This document shows, piece by piece, positions 8,550 to 17,229 of a stretch of DNA of 32,831 nt. A program made the position numbers and the translations under genes. The notes beneath the pieces are model-generated. The model was not told where the DNA came from. It did no database searches and saw nothing but the letters and a program-made list of their open reading frames with translations. Source of the DNA: Gammaproteobacteria bacterium (GTDB taxonomy: Bacteria; Pseudomonadota; Gammaproteobacteria; SZUA-140); NCBI GenBank assembly GCA_003230085.1, contig QIGV01000198.1, forward strand, positions 1 to 32,831. Reading direction: 5' to 3'. The first letter of the stretch is position 1; every line of letters begins with the position of its first letter.

Positions 8550-10157
8550 ATGAAAATATTTAAATCGTCCATGACAAATCCGAGGAAACTCCTGGCCATC
8601 AGCCTGGCTCTATTCTCCGGCGTACTGTTTGCTGCTGAAAGCCTGCCACCCTGTCAGACAATACCTGATTCTGTCACAACAGATGATCCAGACACACTCA
8701 TCGAAATTCTGGAACTACGCCTCAAACCGCTAACACGTTGTGAATTACAGGGAGAGGCAGATAGCTGGCTGGGTCTTCTTAAAGCCAAGGTTTATGAAAT
8801 CAGCTCGGTTGAAATTGCTGTCAACTATAAAAAGACGGAGATCGAACAGACCGAAGAAGCACAGGACGCCCTTGAAGAAGCACAGATCGCAGCATCTGAA
8901 GGTGAAACTGAAGATAGCCTGGCAGCCACACAAAAAGCCGGTGAGGCCTTACTCTCAGCACAACAGGCCCGCGAAAAGGTAGATGCCGACACAACCCTAC
9001 AAACAGCTTCAGAGGTCACCCTCGAAAAAGTTAGAGCCGAAATATCTGGTGCAGCAAAAGCCACTGACGAGGAAAGTGAAGCAAAATCTCCTGTACCCTT
9101 GATCGCAGATACGGGGGCACAGGAAAATGTGTTGGAGCAGGCTGCGCAGGAACAATCCGATATCAAGAGTCAATTGCTCGGTGGCCTGACAAAACTGCGA
9201 GAAGAGCGAACCGCGCTGATCTACCGACTGAATGCGGTACTGGATGCCCTGGATGCGAAAGGTGGATTTACGCTCGAACATCGAAAATACGCCCAGGAAG
9301 TCTCAGGAATAAAAGTCGATGTCACGGACGCCGAGGCAACCTGGACAACTATTATAGGTTGGTTGTTATCATCTGAAGGTGGTTTGCGCTGGGCCAAAAA
9401 CCTTTCCTTATTTCTGGGAACATTGCTCTTTTTCTGGGTTATTGCAAAATTTATTGAGATGCTGGCCAGACGGGCAATCAAGGCATCAAAAAATATGCCC
9501 GTTCTCCTTGGGAAATTTATTGTCTCCAGCATACGCAGGGTGATATTGTTTATCGGGTTCATAGTGGCGCTGGCTATGCTGGAAGTACAAATCGGGCCTA
9601 TTATTGCCTTGATCGGCGCCGCTGGTTTTGTCGTGGCATTCGCCCTGCAAAGTTCCCTGGCCAATTTTGCCAGTGGTATACTGATCCTGCTCTATCGTCC
9701 GTTTGATGTCGATGATTATGTGGAGATATCAGGCATAGGCGGCTCTGTACAATCACTGAACCTGCTATCGGTCACCGTCCAAACTCCCGATAATAAAAAA
9801 ATCGTCATCTCTAACAATGCGGTCTGGGGCAAGGAGATTGTCAATTATTCCTCCATTGAAAACCGCCGCATCGATATGATGTTTGGTATCGGTTACGAAG
9901 ATGATATTGAAAAGGCCCAGCGAACACTTGAAGAAATCGTAGCCAGCCATGACTTGATACTTGAGCACCCGGAACCTAAAATACGTCTCCACGAACTGGC
10001 TGACTCTTCAGTCAACTTCATATGCCGACCATGGGTAAAACCGAAAGATTACTGGACTGTCTACTGGGATATCACCAAAATGGTGAAGGAACGTTTTGAC
10101 CAGGAAAAACTGACCATCCCCTATCCGCAACGGGATGTCCATCTACATCAAACATAA
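8550..10157 (+). CDS. MscS-family mechanosensitive channel with long periplasmic coiled coil
   Basis: A small-conductance mechanosensitive channel that would release solutes on hypo-osmotic shock. The 535 residues start with a signal peptide (cleavage after A-L-F-S-G-V-L-F-A, about residue 29), followed by an acidic Glu/Ala-rich periplasmic region (about 30-265) with strong coiled-coil character. Three spans follow at about 278-302, 325-347 and 350-372; the third is the pore helix (GAAGFVVAFALQSSLANFASGI). The MscS beta domain begins at FDVDDYVEISG and the protein ends with the alpha/beta C-terminal domain. Two cysteines at the start of the mature region (CQT and CEL) could form a disulfide. 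It is monocistronic, with AAAGG upstream of the ATG. It is larger than E. coli MscS and smaller than MscK. Confidence 0.9.
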   Translation: MKIFKSSMTNPRKLLAISLALFSGVLFAAESLPPCQTIPDSVTTDDPDTLIEILELRLKPLTRCELQGEADSWLGLLKAKVYEISSVEIAVNYKKTEIEQTEEAQDALEEAQIAASEGETEDSLAATQKAGEALLSAQQAREKVDADTTLQTASEVTLEKVRAEISGAAKATDEESEAKSPVPLIADTGAQENVLEQAAQEQSDIKSQLLGGLTKLREERTALIYRLNAVLDALDAKGGFTLEHRKYAQEVSGIKVDVTDAEATWTTIIGWLLSSEGGLRWAKNLSLFLGTLLFFWVIAKFIEMLARRAIKASKNMPVLLGKFIVSSIRRVILFIGFIVALAMLEVQIGPIIALIGAAGFVVAFALQSSLANFASGILILLYRPFDVDDYVEISGIGGSVQSLNLLSVTVQTPDNKKIVISNNAVWGKEIVNYSSIENRRIDMMFGIGYEDDIEKAQRTLEEIVASHDLILEHPEPKIRLHELADSSVNFICRPWVKPKDYWTVYWDITKMVKERFDQEKLTIPYPQRDVHLHQT

Positions 10158-10282
10158 ACCCATCATCTTCAGAGTGTCTATAGACAGGGCTCCTTGCAGC
10201 TCCAGTGAGCTGTATCAATTAGCCACACAAAGGTCCTTATGGGGATAGCCAAAATGGCGGTAAATAAATCAACCAGCACCCC

Positions 10283-11053
10283 CTATTTTCCCTCAACACT
10301 TTTGTCTAGCAGTTTCTGTAACGGCGTTATGAGGTCCATGGGCAGGGGGAAGACTATGGTGGAATTCTTCTCCCCGGCAATCTCAGTCAGAGTTTGTAAA
10401 TAGCGTAACTGCAGGGCCTGGGGCTGCTGGGCCAGGATTTTGGATGCCTCTAGTAATTTAACCGAAGCCTGCAGTTCTCCCTCGGCATGGATCACTTTGG
10501 CACGACGCTCGCGCTCGGCCTCGGCTTGTTTTGCAATGGCGCGGATCATACTCTCATTCAGATCGATGTGCTTGATTTCCACGTTGGCGACCTTGATTCC
10601 CCAGGCATCGGTCTGTTGATCGAGAATCTGCTGAATATCTATATTGAGCTTGTCGCGCTCTGACAGCATTTCGTCCAACTCATGCTGTCCCAGCACTGAT
10701 CGCAGTGTGGTCTGGGCTAATTGACTGGTCGCCATCGTAAAGCTTTCCACCTGGATAATGGCTTTCTCCGGATCGATCACCCGGAAATAAAGAACGGCAT
10801 TGACCTTGACTGAGACATTGTCCTTGGAGATGACATCCTGGGATGGGATATCCATCACGACAGTACGCAGATCAACCCGCACCATTTTTTGTATGACCGG
10901 AATTAAGATGATCAGGCCTGGCCCTTTGATCTTCCAGAATCGTCCCAACAGAAATATCACACCGCGTTCATATTCACGCAACACGCGGAATGCGCTGACA
11001 AAGAACGCGAAAACCAGACCAATAATGATGTAGACGCCGTAAATAGTGCTCAT
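10283..11053 (-). CDS. Slipin / stomatin-like SPFH (band 7) membrane protein
   Basis: A stomatin/prohibitin-family scaffold thought to assemble in the inner membrane with its NfeD partner. The 256-residue protein has an N-terminal span ([18 protein letters not shown]), the slipin phrase [14 protein letters not shown], the SPFH core with [20 protein letters not shown], and a helical charged region around [18 protein letters not shown] start at ATG 11053, directly behind GGAGG and 1 nt after the nfeD stop; an upstream in-frame ATG at 11110 lies inside nfeD and lacks a ribosome site. The nfeD-slipin pairing is a widespread conserved operon in which the protease-like NfeD is believed to act on the slipin C-terminus. 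Confidence 0.93.
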   Translation of the reverse strand: MSTIYGVYIIIGLVFAFFVSAFRVLREYERGVIFLLGRFWKIKGPGLIILIPVIQKMVRVDLRTVVMDIPSQDVISKDNVSVKVNAVLYFRVIDPEKAIIQVESFTMATSQLAQTTLRSVLGQHELDEMLSERDKLNIDIQQILDQQTDAWGIKVANVEIKHIDLNESMIRAIAKQAEAERERRAKVIHAEGELQASVKLLEASKILAQQPQALQLRYLQTLTEIAGEKNSTIVFPLPMDLITPLQKLLDKSVEGK

Positions 11054-11054
11054 G

Positions 11055-12398
11055 TCAATCCTCCTTAGCCGACTCTTGCAATGGCTCGACAGTGAGTAAG
11101 AGACCATCACGGCCGATTACCTTGATCCTGTCACCCTGATGCACTGGTTGATTAGTGCGCGCATCCCACAGCTCACTGTGCACTCTCACCTTGCCGGCCT
11201 GATCAAAATCTTCCAGTCCAATACCGAATGACCCAATGAGTTCTTCCTCACCACTAACAACAGGGCGCTGGCGCGCCTTGACGGCCAGTCCCACGACAAA
11301 CATAAAAAAGCCGGCACTCAAAAGCGCGAACATCCCGATCAAGGGAATGGAGATACCATAGCCGGGAATGCCAGTATCCAGCAGCATAATTGACCCGATC
11401 ACAAATGCAATCACGCCACCGATACCCAGCGCGCCAAAACTGGGCACGAATACTTCAGCCAACATGAAGGCGATCCCCAGAATCATCAACGCTAGGCCAG
11501 CATAATTGATGGGCAGGACCTGAAATGCAAATAGTGCCAGCAGTAAGCTAATAATGCCCGCAACGCCAGGAAGAATCATACCAGGGCTGGCAAATTCATA
11601 GATCAATCCATAGATACCCACCAGCATCAGGATATAAGCCACATTGGGATCGGTGATGATAGATAGCAGGCGTGCGCGCCAATCGGGCTCTATCCGTTCA
11701 ACGGTGACCTGCTGAGTAGACAGAGTCAATTCATTCCCTAATAGATTGATTTTACGACCATCTAATTTCGCCAACAAATCCCCGATATCCCTGGCAATCA
11801 GATCAATCACATTTTTCGTCAGCGCCTCTTCTGCCGAAAGGCTAACGCCCTCACGAACGGCCTGCTCTGCCCATTGCTCATTTCTGCCATGCATTTGCGC
11901 CAGGCCTCTGATATAGGCCACAGCATCATTAACAATTTTTTTCATCATGGGATCGCCAGACTTTGTCTCACCTTCATTTTCTTTCTTGCCACGATCACCG
12001 CCTGGGAAGCCAGCAATCTGCACTGGCGTTGCCGCACCAAGATTGGTCGCCGGTGCCATTGCGGCAATGTGGCTGGCATAGAGAATATAGGTGCCCGCGC
12101 TCGCCGCACGCGCACCGCCGGGCGCAACAAAGGTGACCACGGGAATCTGTGAGGCAATGATATCTTTGATGATACCGCGCATAGAGGTATCCAGCCCTCC
12201 CGGAGTATCCATGCGGATGATAATCAACTGCGCCTTTTTCTGATGGGCCTGTTTGAGATTGCGGCTCAGATAATCATAGGTTGCGGGGCCTATTGCACCA
12301 TTGACCTCAAGCAAGACCACCTGTCCATCACTTTGCGCAATCGACAACGGCATCCAAAACAGGAACATACACACCAACACAGTGCCTTGATGTCTCAT
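11055..12398 (-). CDS. nfeD: NfeD1b membrane serine protease (ClpP-class)
   Basis: A long-form NfeD: signal peptide, periplasmic ClpP-like serine protease domain, several membrane spans and a C-terminal OB-fold domain. In the 447 residues the signal peptide is about 1-21; the protease domain (about 25-220) shows [14 protein letters not shown] and [14 protein letters not shown], the latter holding the predicted catalytic Ser. A Lys in MMKKIVND is placed where the Ser-Lys dyad of archaeal NfeD homologues would have it. Spans occupy about 250-375; the OB-type end includes [24 protein letters not shown]. It is followed 1 nt later by its slipin partner. Together they are implicated in membrane quality control; the substrate in this organism is unknown. 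Confidence 0.92.
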   Translation of the reverse strand: MRHQGTVLVCMFLFWMPLSIAQSDGQVVLLEVNGAIGPATYDYLSRNLKQAHQKKAQLIIIRMDTPGGLDTSMRGIIKDIIASQIPVVTFVAPGGARAASAGTYILYASHIAAMAPATNLGAATPVQIAGFPGGDRGKKENEGETKSGDPMMKKIVNDAVAYIRGLAQMHGRNEQWAEQAVREGVSLSAEEALTKNVIDLIARDIGDLLAKLDGRKINLLGNELTLSTQQVTVERIEPDWRARLLSIITDPNVAYILMLVGIYGLIYEFASPGMILPGVAGIISLLLALFAFQVLPINYAGLALMILGIAFMLAEVFVPSFGALGIGGVIAFVIGSIMLLDTGIPGYGISIPLIGMFALLSAGFFMFVVGLAVKARQRPVVSGEEELIGSFGIGLEDFDQAGKVRVHSELWDARTNQPVHQGDRIKVIGRDGLLLTVEPLQESAKED

Positions 12399-12473
12399 AA
12401 AGGTAATATCTGAGCCCTTGGTTTCAGTTAATACTACACCTTCACTCCCTTTCCGTCAGCATGAAGCGAATCG

Positions 12474-13889
12474 TCACGAAGGAAAATAAATGGCAATACA
12501 TGCGCCTCCTATTTTGCTGGAGGATCCTATCTCACAATGGCCAGTGTATACCTGGATGATATCCTGCACCATCGCCAGACCAATGCCATGCCCCGCTACC
12601 TGTGGACCCCCGGGCATACCCTCAGGGGCGCTGGGGGTATGGACCCCAGAGGGAACAAGCTGGTCTCCCCGAATACCCCGCTTCAGAATTTCCTCTTTCA
12701 TCTCAGCCGCAATACCAGGACCGTCATCTTCAATAGTTATCATTAACCCCGATTCACCATCATCGGAAACCTTGTATTCGGCACTCACAATAATTTCGCT
12801 GCGGCACCATTTGAAGGCGTTATCAATCAGATTTCCGACGATTTCCAAAAGATCACTTTCATCACCCACCAGATGAACATCCGCAGGGATGTGAACATGA
12901 CAGCATATTTTTTTATCCGCATAAATCTTTTTCATTGCCTGAAGAACCTTCCTGACCACCGGCTCCACAGCAACGGGCGCCGCCATCACCGTACGACCTG
13001 AAGTTGCACCCCGCTGCAAATGATATTCGATAATATGGTTCATACGCTCCACCTGTTCCTCAACCGTATTGCGTAGTTCATCATGGGAATGGCCTGTTTC
13101 AATGGTACTGCGAATCAGGGCCAGTGGTGTTTTGAGACTGTGGGCAAGATCACCCAGTGCATTGCGAAAACGCTGCAGGTGGTCTCGTTCACTATTGACC
13201 AGGGCATTTAGATTATTGGTCAGGGTGCGCAATTCCCTGGGATAGCGGCCTTCCAACCGGGTTTTTTTACCGCTCTCGATCTCTGATAAATCAGTTGCGA
13301 CACGTCGTAGCGGTCTCAGGCCCCAACGCAAAATAACGCCCTGCACTGCCAGTAACAGGATGGCCACAGTGCCCAGGGATCCCCATAAAGTCTGACGAAA
13401 ACTGTTGATCTGGACATTCAGACTGTCAAGGTTCTCAGCAATACTAAATGTATAAACCTCTTCGAGTGGCGTCTCTTCCTCCCAGCTTACGCCGGTATTG
13501 AACGTATACAACGTGACATTTTTTGACAGACTGATTTTTTTACTACTGTGCACACCACGCGCCAGATCGGTTGGAAAAGGAATCTCCAGACCATTCATCG
13601 AAGGGGATTGCCAGGCATAACGGCCATCATTGCGCATTACCCTGGCATAAAGGCCAGAGCCAGGGGTGAAAAATCTCGGGATTGGCAAGGCATTCATCAG
13701 GTGAACTTCGCCTTTTAGATCGGGTTCAATGACGGCCACCAAAGCATAGGCATAACCCTGTAACCTTTCTTGCAGGGCAGACTCGGCGCTATTTCGGTAG
13801 GCCTTATCGAGGATAAAACCAGTCAGCCCAAAAAATCCTGCCAGAACAACACTGGCAGCCAATAAGATCCTTAAATGAAGGGACGCCAT
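12474..13889 (-). CDS. PhoQ-like sensor histidine kinase
   Basis: A membrane sensor kinase paired with the regulator encoded just upstream. The 471 residues contain two spans (about 8-28 and 165-187) around a periplasmic sensor of about 135 residues, a HAMP-like linker, the H-box LGDLAHSLKTPLALIRS with the phospho-accepting His, N-box NLIDNAFKW, and IEDDGPGI plus HGIGLAM of the ATPase. Similarity to PhoQ is clearest in the kinase core; the periplasmic domain lacks an obvious acidic Mg2+ patch, so the ligand is unknown. Odd feature: residues about 412-433 form a Pro/Gly/Ser-rich insertion in the ATP lid, between the F-box RGIRGDQL and the G2 box, where PhoQ has only a few residues. The gene begins 3 nt after the regulator stop. 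Confidence 0.88.
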   Translation of the reverse strand: MASLHLRILLAASVVLAGFFGLTGFILDKAYRNSAESALQERLQGYAYALVAVIEPDLKGEVHLMNALPIPRFFTPGSGLYARVMRNDGRYAWQSPSMNGLEIPFPTDLARGVHSSKKISLSKNVTLYTFNTGVSWEEETPLEEVYTFSIAENLDSLNVQINSFRQTLWGSLGTVAILLLAVQGVILRWGLRPLRRVATDLSEIESGKKTRLEGRYPRELRTLTNNLNALVNSERDHLQRFRNALGDLAHSLKTPLALIRSTIETGHSHDELRNTVEEQVERMNHIIEYHLQRGATSGRTVMAAPVAVEPVVRKVLQAMKKIYADKKICCHVHIPADVHLVGDESDLLEIVGNLIDNAFKWCRSEIIVSAEYKVSDDGESGLMITIEDDGPGIAAEMKEEILKRGIRGDQLVPSGVHTPSAPEGMPGGPQVAGHGIGLAMVQDIIQVYTGHCEIGSSSKIGGACIAIYFPS

Positions 13890-13892
13890 TAC

Positions 13893-14585
13893 TCACAAGT
13901 CAATGCTTTTGTACCCGGAGGGTGAGAAACGATAACCACGCCCGCGTAGCGTCTCAATAGGTTTAATCGTGTTATCCGGGTCCAACTTGCGGCGCAGGCG
14001 GCCAATAAAGACCTCGATCACATTGCTGTCACGGTCATAGTCCTGATCATAGAGATGTTCTGTGAGATTTGTCTTGGAAAGCACCTGACCGGTATGCAGC
14101 ATCAGGTACTCCAAAGCCTTGTATTCGTAGGCTGTCAATTCCACCACATGGCCACCCACTGTAACCTGCTGTGATGAGGTATCCAGAACAATCGAGCCAC
14201 AGCGAAGCACCGGTTGGGCCCATCCTGCGGCACGCCGCACCAAGGCATTCAAACGAGCCATCAATTCCTCCATATGAAAGGGCTTGACCAGGTAGTCGTC
14301 AGCACCCGCCTCTAAACCTTCAACCTTATCCTGCCAGCGCCCCCGTGCCGTGAGTATCAGGATTGGGTAAGATATACCCTGTTGTCTTAAACGAAGAATC
14401 ACTTCAATGCCTGACAGCTTCGGCAGACCCAGATCCACAACAGCCACATCAAAGGGATATTCACTGCCAAGATAAGCGCCCTCTTCTCCGTCCATTGCTG
14501 CATCGACGGCAAAACCTTCCTGCTGCAGATGGCTGACCAACTGCTCGCGCAAAGGCGCTTCATCTTCTATCACCAATATCCGCAT
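13893..14585 (-). CDS. PhoP-like OmpR-family response regulator
   Basis: A 230-residue DNA-binding regulator, first gene of the two-component pair. The receiver domain (about 1-115) shows acidic EDE at residues 7-9, the phospho-acceptor Asp in VVDLGLPKLSG, the conserved Thr in ILTARGRWQDK and the Lys in YLVKPFHMEE. The OmpR-type winged helix (about 130-225) has LTAYEYKALEYLMLHTGQVLS and SNVIEVFIGRLRRKLD. The phrases VVDLGLP, LTAR.WQDKVE and ADDY.KPFH place it closest to PhoP. The C-terminal extension after RGRGYRF (SPSGYKSIDL) is encoded by DNA sharing a 17-nt exact match with the REP-like hairpin at 5877-5893. Upstream, 14586-14673 should hold the promoter; I see no clear direct-repeat PhoP box. 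Confidence 0.9.
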   Translation of the reverse strand: MRILVIEDEAPLREQLVSHLQQEGFAVDAAMDGEEGAYLGSEYPFDVAVVDLGLPKLSGIEVILRLRQQGISYPILILTARGRWQDKVEGLEAGADDYLVKPFHMEELMARLNALVRRAAGWAQPVLRCGSIVLDTSSQQVTVGGHVVELTAYEYKALEYLMLHTGQVLSKTNLTEHLYDQDYDRDSNVIEVFIGRLRRKLDPDNTIKPIETLRGRGYRFSPSGYKSIDL

Positions 14586-14673
14586 AATGGTCTATAAATT
14601 GATCATGTGTGTCGAATTTTAATAACATAACATAATAAGCTGAGAAATATTTTCCCTGGAACGGGTAGAAAAT

Positions 14674-14704
14674 AAGACGGGCGCTCATTATGAGCGCCCG
14701 TCTT
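14674..14704 (-). terminator. Rho-independent terminator of the DsrE-family operon
   Basis: A perfect inverted repeat with 15-nt arms (AAGACGGGCGCTCAT and its complement) around a single central base, followed on the minus strand by ATTTTCT. It lies 19 nt after the stop codon of the last DsrE-family gene and insulates that operon from the PhoPQ-like pair, which is transcribed in the same direction. Confidence 0.85.
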
Positions 14705-14722
14705 CAAGTAGAAATGCTTAAA

Positions 14723-15103
14723 TTACCAATGCCAAATCTGGTCGTATTGCTCCATGACTTCGGGTAACTGCTCACGATTGATGAATTGAATGCCGGATAT
14801 GAAATCCGCTGAAGGAATACCGCGCTCGGTGCAATCTTCCTCAAGGACATATACATCAATGTTTTTGTCCATCAAGGCAGCAATGTCCTGGTCGATCCGT
14901 GGCGGCTGGGATTGTTCCAGGGAACCGAAAACAAGGCCGGATGCATCCTGGTTTTTCACCGCATAATTAACGGCATTTGCCCGTAGCACCACGCCAAGAT
15001 CGGCGCCTGCACCCTTCATTGCATGGGTTATCCACACGGCAGGGTCATCCTGTTCTTCAATAGTACAACGATAGGCAGACTCAATAATTTGTAGGGCTCT
15101 CAT
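14723..15103 (-). CDS. DsrE-fold protein, third gene of operon
   Basis: A 126-residue protein of the DsrE/DsrF/TusD-like fold, a family that includes sulfur-relay carriers. It begins MRALQIIESAYR, has an alpha/beta layout, and carries one cysteine in the place of the family's reactive Cys (VLEEDCTERGIPSADF), just before the conserved RG. It has an excellent ribosome-binding site (AGGAGG) and follows the second DsrE gene by 15 nt. Sulfur trafficking is the likely role by family, but no dsrAB, hdr, sox or tusA gene is in the window, and these three paralogues do not look like canonical DsrE-DsrF-DsrH. The specific partner is unknown. Confidence 0.75.
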   Translation of the reverse strand: MRALQIIESAYRCTIEEQDDPAVWITHAMKGAGADLGVVLRANAVNYAVKNQDASGLVFGSLEQSQPPRIDQDIAALMDKNIDVYVLEEDCTERGIPSADFISGIQFINREQLPEVMEQYDQIWHW

Positions 15104-15118
15104 AATCTGTTACCTCCT

Positions 15119-15532
15119 TCAGCGCGTACCAATAATCAGGGTATTGTCCGATTCACAGGCCCATTTCCACAGATCTCCAGGTGTGCCACGGCGAACACCC
15201 TCTATGGACTCTTGCATGCCACGTTCATCGACACATAATCCACAATTGATCCAGTCCAGTTGGCCACCATTTGCTGCAGTGCTTTTGATTAAAGATGCTA
15301 TCCAGTCCTTGGGCAAGGGGTGGTCTTCCTCCTCAATATCCCGGCCATGTACAGCGTTTGGATGTTTGGACTGGCGTGCAAAAGGTAGGCTCACCGCACC
15401 TTCATAGGCGAAGATATTGATGTTATAACCACGCCGTGCCGCCACATTCAGTAGACGCATCACGGTAACCGTACGTGCCTGCTCAAACGGCCCGTCCATA
15501 ATGGAAAATGTTAAGGTCTTGTTATCTGACAT
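15119..15532 (-). CDS. DsrE-fold protein, second gene of operon
   Basis: A 137-residue DsrE-family protein. After SDNKTLTFSIMDGPFEQARTVTVMRLLNVA comes a core ending in DWINCGLCVDERGM, where a CGLC pair sits at the reactive-cysteine position; a two-Cys site could form a disulfide or trisulfide and is absent from its two neighbours. The segment between the first two core strands is enlarged and acidic (GRDIEEEDHPLPKDW). I start at ATG 15532 behind AAGGAGG; the frame is open upstream but that part overlaps the preceding gene. It is 13 nt from the first gene and 15 nt from the third, so the three genes are co-transcribed and may form a hetero-oligomer as DsrEFH and TusBCD do. Confidence 0.78.
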   Translation of the reverse strand: MSDNKTLTFSIMDGPFEQARTVTVMRLLNVAARRGYNINIFAYEGAVSLPFARQSKHPNAVHGRDIEEEDHPLPKDWIASLIKSTAANGGQLDWINCGLCVDERGMQESIEGVRRGTPGDLWKWACESDNTLIIGTR

Positions 15533-15545
15533 AATAGAAGCCTCC

Positions 15546-15872
15546 TTATAGCCACAGTACTTTACTGCCATCCACCATGTGATCAATGATGGTATCAATT
15601 GGCGCTATGTTTATGCCGGGCATGATCGTGTCGACGGGGATACCACGTTCGCGTAATGAAAATTCATCACACAAAATTTCCACCCCGTTATCCAGTGCAT
15701 GTAACAAGCCACTGCTTATGGCATTTTTACGTGTCGGAATAACGCCGTTCTGAACCAGAAACAGAGTGGTTTTATTGCCCGCCTTGGCCAGATTACAGGC
15801 CAGATGAAAATCGTGTCGTACTTCATGGGTCGCGTAGGGATCGCGTGATTCGATAAGAAGATAATTTGCCAT
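15546..15872 (-). CDS. DsrE-fold protein, first gene of operon
   Basis: A 108-residue DsrE/TusD-like protein and the first gene of the three-gene operon. It starts MANYLLIESRDPYATHEVRHDF, has the family's Gly-rich turn (LAKAGNKTTLFLVQNGVIPTR), and a single cysteine in EILCDEFSLRERGI, where Cys stands 8 residues before the RG motif exactly as in TusD/DsrE. The ribosome-binding site GGAGGAGG is very strong. The 200-bp upstream region is AT-rich and contains an inverted repeat ATCAAG-N9-CTTGAT around 15938-15958, a possible operator. The role in sulfur transfer is inferred from the fold and the placed cysteine. Confidence 0.8.
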   Translation of the reverse strand: MANYLLIESRDPYATHEVRHDFHLACNLAKAGNKTTLFLVQNGVIPTRKNAISSGLLHALDNGVEILCDEFSLRERGIPVDTIMPGINIAPIDTIIDHMVDGSKVLWL

Positions 15873-16074
15873 GGGTCGTCCTCCTCCTGATATTTTGTGT
15901 TAATTAGCTGTATTGCCGAGAAAGAACCGTGTTGCCAGATCAAGCTGTATCAACTTGATGATTGATATATTCAACAGAATAAATTATCTGCCTAACGCTA
16001 CAAGATAGCAAGACACGCGTAAGTCAGCGCGAGCCAATAGCAGAAAATAATAAAACCTAACTATATTGCCCCGG

Positions 16075-17226
16075 TCATTGTGCATATCCTGTCATTTCAA
16101 GATACCCATTGCCCGCGATCTTTTCATCCCCTTGCCTACCCTGTATCGATACCGCCCCTTCCCAGTAACGAACTGTCGTATCGAGTTCCTGTGCGTGAAG
16201 ATAAGGCGTAATCTCCAGATCGAGACCGGCGGGCAGGATTTTCATGCGCCAGGCCACCGGGTAACGTCCTCCCTGTGGACTCTCCCAAACATCCCGGGTT
16301 TCGAGAATGATATCTTCAGCACGCAGAGTGGTCGTGCCGCCTTGCGGACCGATCAAAGTCCCGCTGCTAAACGGCTCGATGCTGCCATCCTTGCGACGCA
16401 GTTGGTAGTACATCAAATCATAGCCATTCGTCAATTGTAATGAAAACCAGTCCCAGCCTTCCTGGTCTTCATTCAGCGCACTGGTGCTCCACTCACGGTC
16501 CAGCCACGATAAGCCCGTTACTTGATGGCGTTGCTCCCCCAGCGTGATCGTCCCTTTTGTATCGATGCGGGTAATGGAATAATAATAAGAGGCGTTACCC
16601 GCAGACGGACCCTTGCGACTCAAACCACGATCCCCCTGCAACACAATCGGTTTACTTGGCGATAATGTCAGGGCAATCTCTAGATTTTCCTCGCTGGCCT
16701 GTAGCACCCATGTCCCGCTATCATCGTTCACAGACTTGACCTGCCAGTTGTCCAGCCATACATGAAACGGCTCTGCCCGGGCGCCTGCCAGGCCCACTGC
16801 ATTACGTGCAAAACGCTCATAGAACTTAAATTCTTGTGCCGCCACATCGGTCAATGCCAGATGAGCCATATAAACCTGATTCGTGGCCCAATTAGAAGTG
16901 CGTGTGGTACGCCCAGGTTTCAGCGCAAAGCGGAACAGCACCAGCTGATAGCCAAAATGCCGCCCCTCCTCTGTTGCCAGGTTTCCGGTGAAGTACCACC
17001 ATTCAGTGCGATAATCCGGATGGGCGCCATGATCCTCTGGGAAGCGGAATTCCCGTATTTTCTCGGCGCGTGTATAACCCTTGTTGTCATCAGATTCCAG
17101 GAAAGAGGATATTCCTGCGTTACCTTCCGGCGTAATATCCGCAGACTGGCTACAGGCCGACATCATTAACAACATGGCCAAAATAAATAACAAACCTGAC
17201 TGTTGTCGGTTCATCAGCACAATCAT
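16075..17226 (-). CDS. AttH-like lipoprotein with lipocalin-like (CrtC) fold
   Basis: A 383-residue lipoprotein of the AttH / predicted secreted hydrolase family, related in fold to carotenoid 1,2-hydratase. The signal peptide ends in a lipobox (M-M-S-A-C, Cys at residue 25). The family hallmarks are HPDYRTEWWYFTGNL near residues 78-92, VTGLSWLDREWS and GWDWFSLQLTNG. No Asp follows the lipid Cys (CSQ), so export to the outer membrane is expected. It is the last gene of an operon with an FtsX-type permease (3-nt gap) and an ABC ATPase, the arrangement annotated as AttEFGH. GGAGG sits 8 nt before the ATG. Enzyme activity is not established for this family. Confidence 0.85.
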   Translation of the reverse strand: MIVLMNRQQSGLLFILAMLLMMSACSQSADITPEGNAGISSFLESDDNKGYTRAEKIREFRFPEDHGAHPDYRTEWWYFTGNLATEEGRHFGYQLVLFRFALKPGRTTRTSNWATNQVYMAHLALTDVAAQEFKFYERFARNAVGLAGARAEPFHVWLDNWQVKSVNDDSGTWVLQASEENLEIALTLSPSKPIVLQGDRGLSRKGPSAGNASYYYSITRIDTKGTITLGEQRHQVTGLSWLDREWSTSALNEDQEGWDWFSLQLTNGYDLMYYQLRRKDGSIEPFSSGTLIGPQGGTTTLRAEDIILETRDVWESPQGGRYPVAWRMKILPAGLDLEITPYLHAQELDTTVRYWEGAVSIQGRQGDEKIAGNGYLEMTGYAQ

Positions 17227-17229
17227 GCG

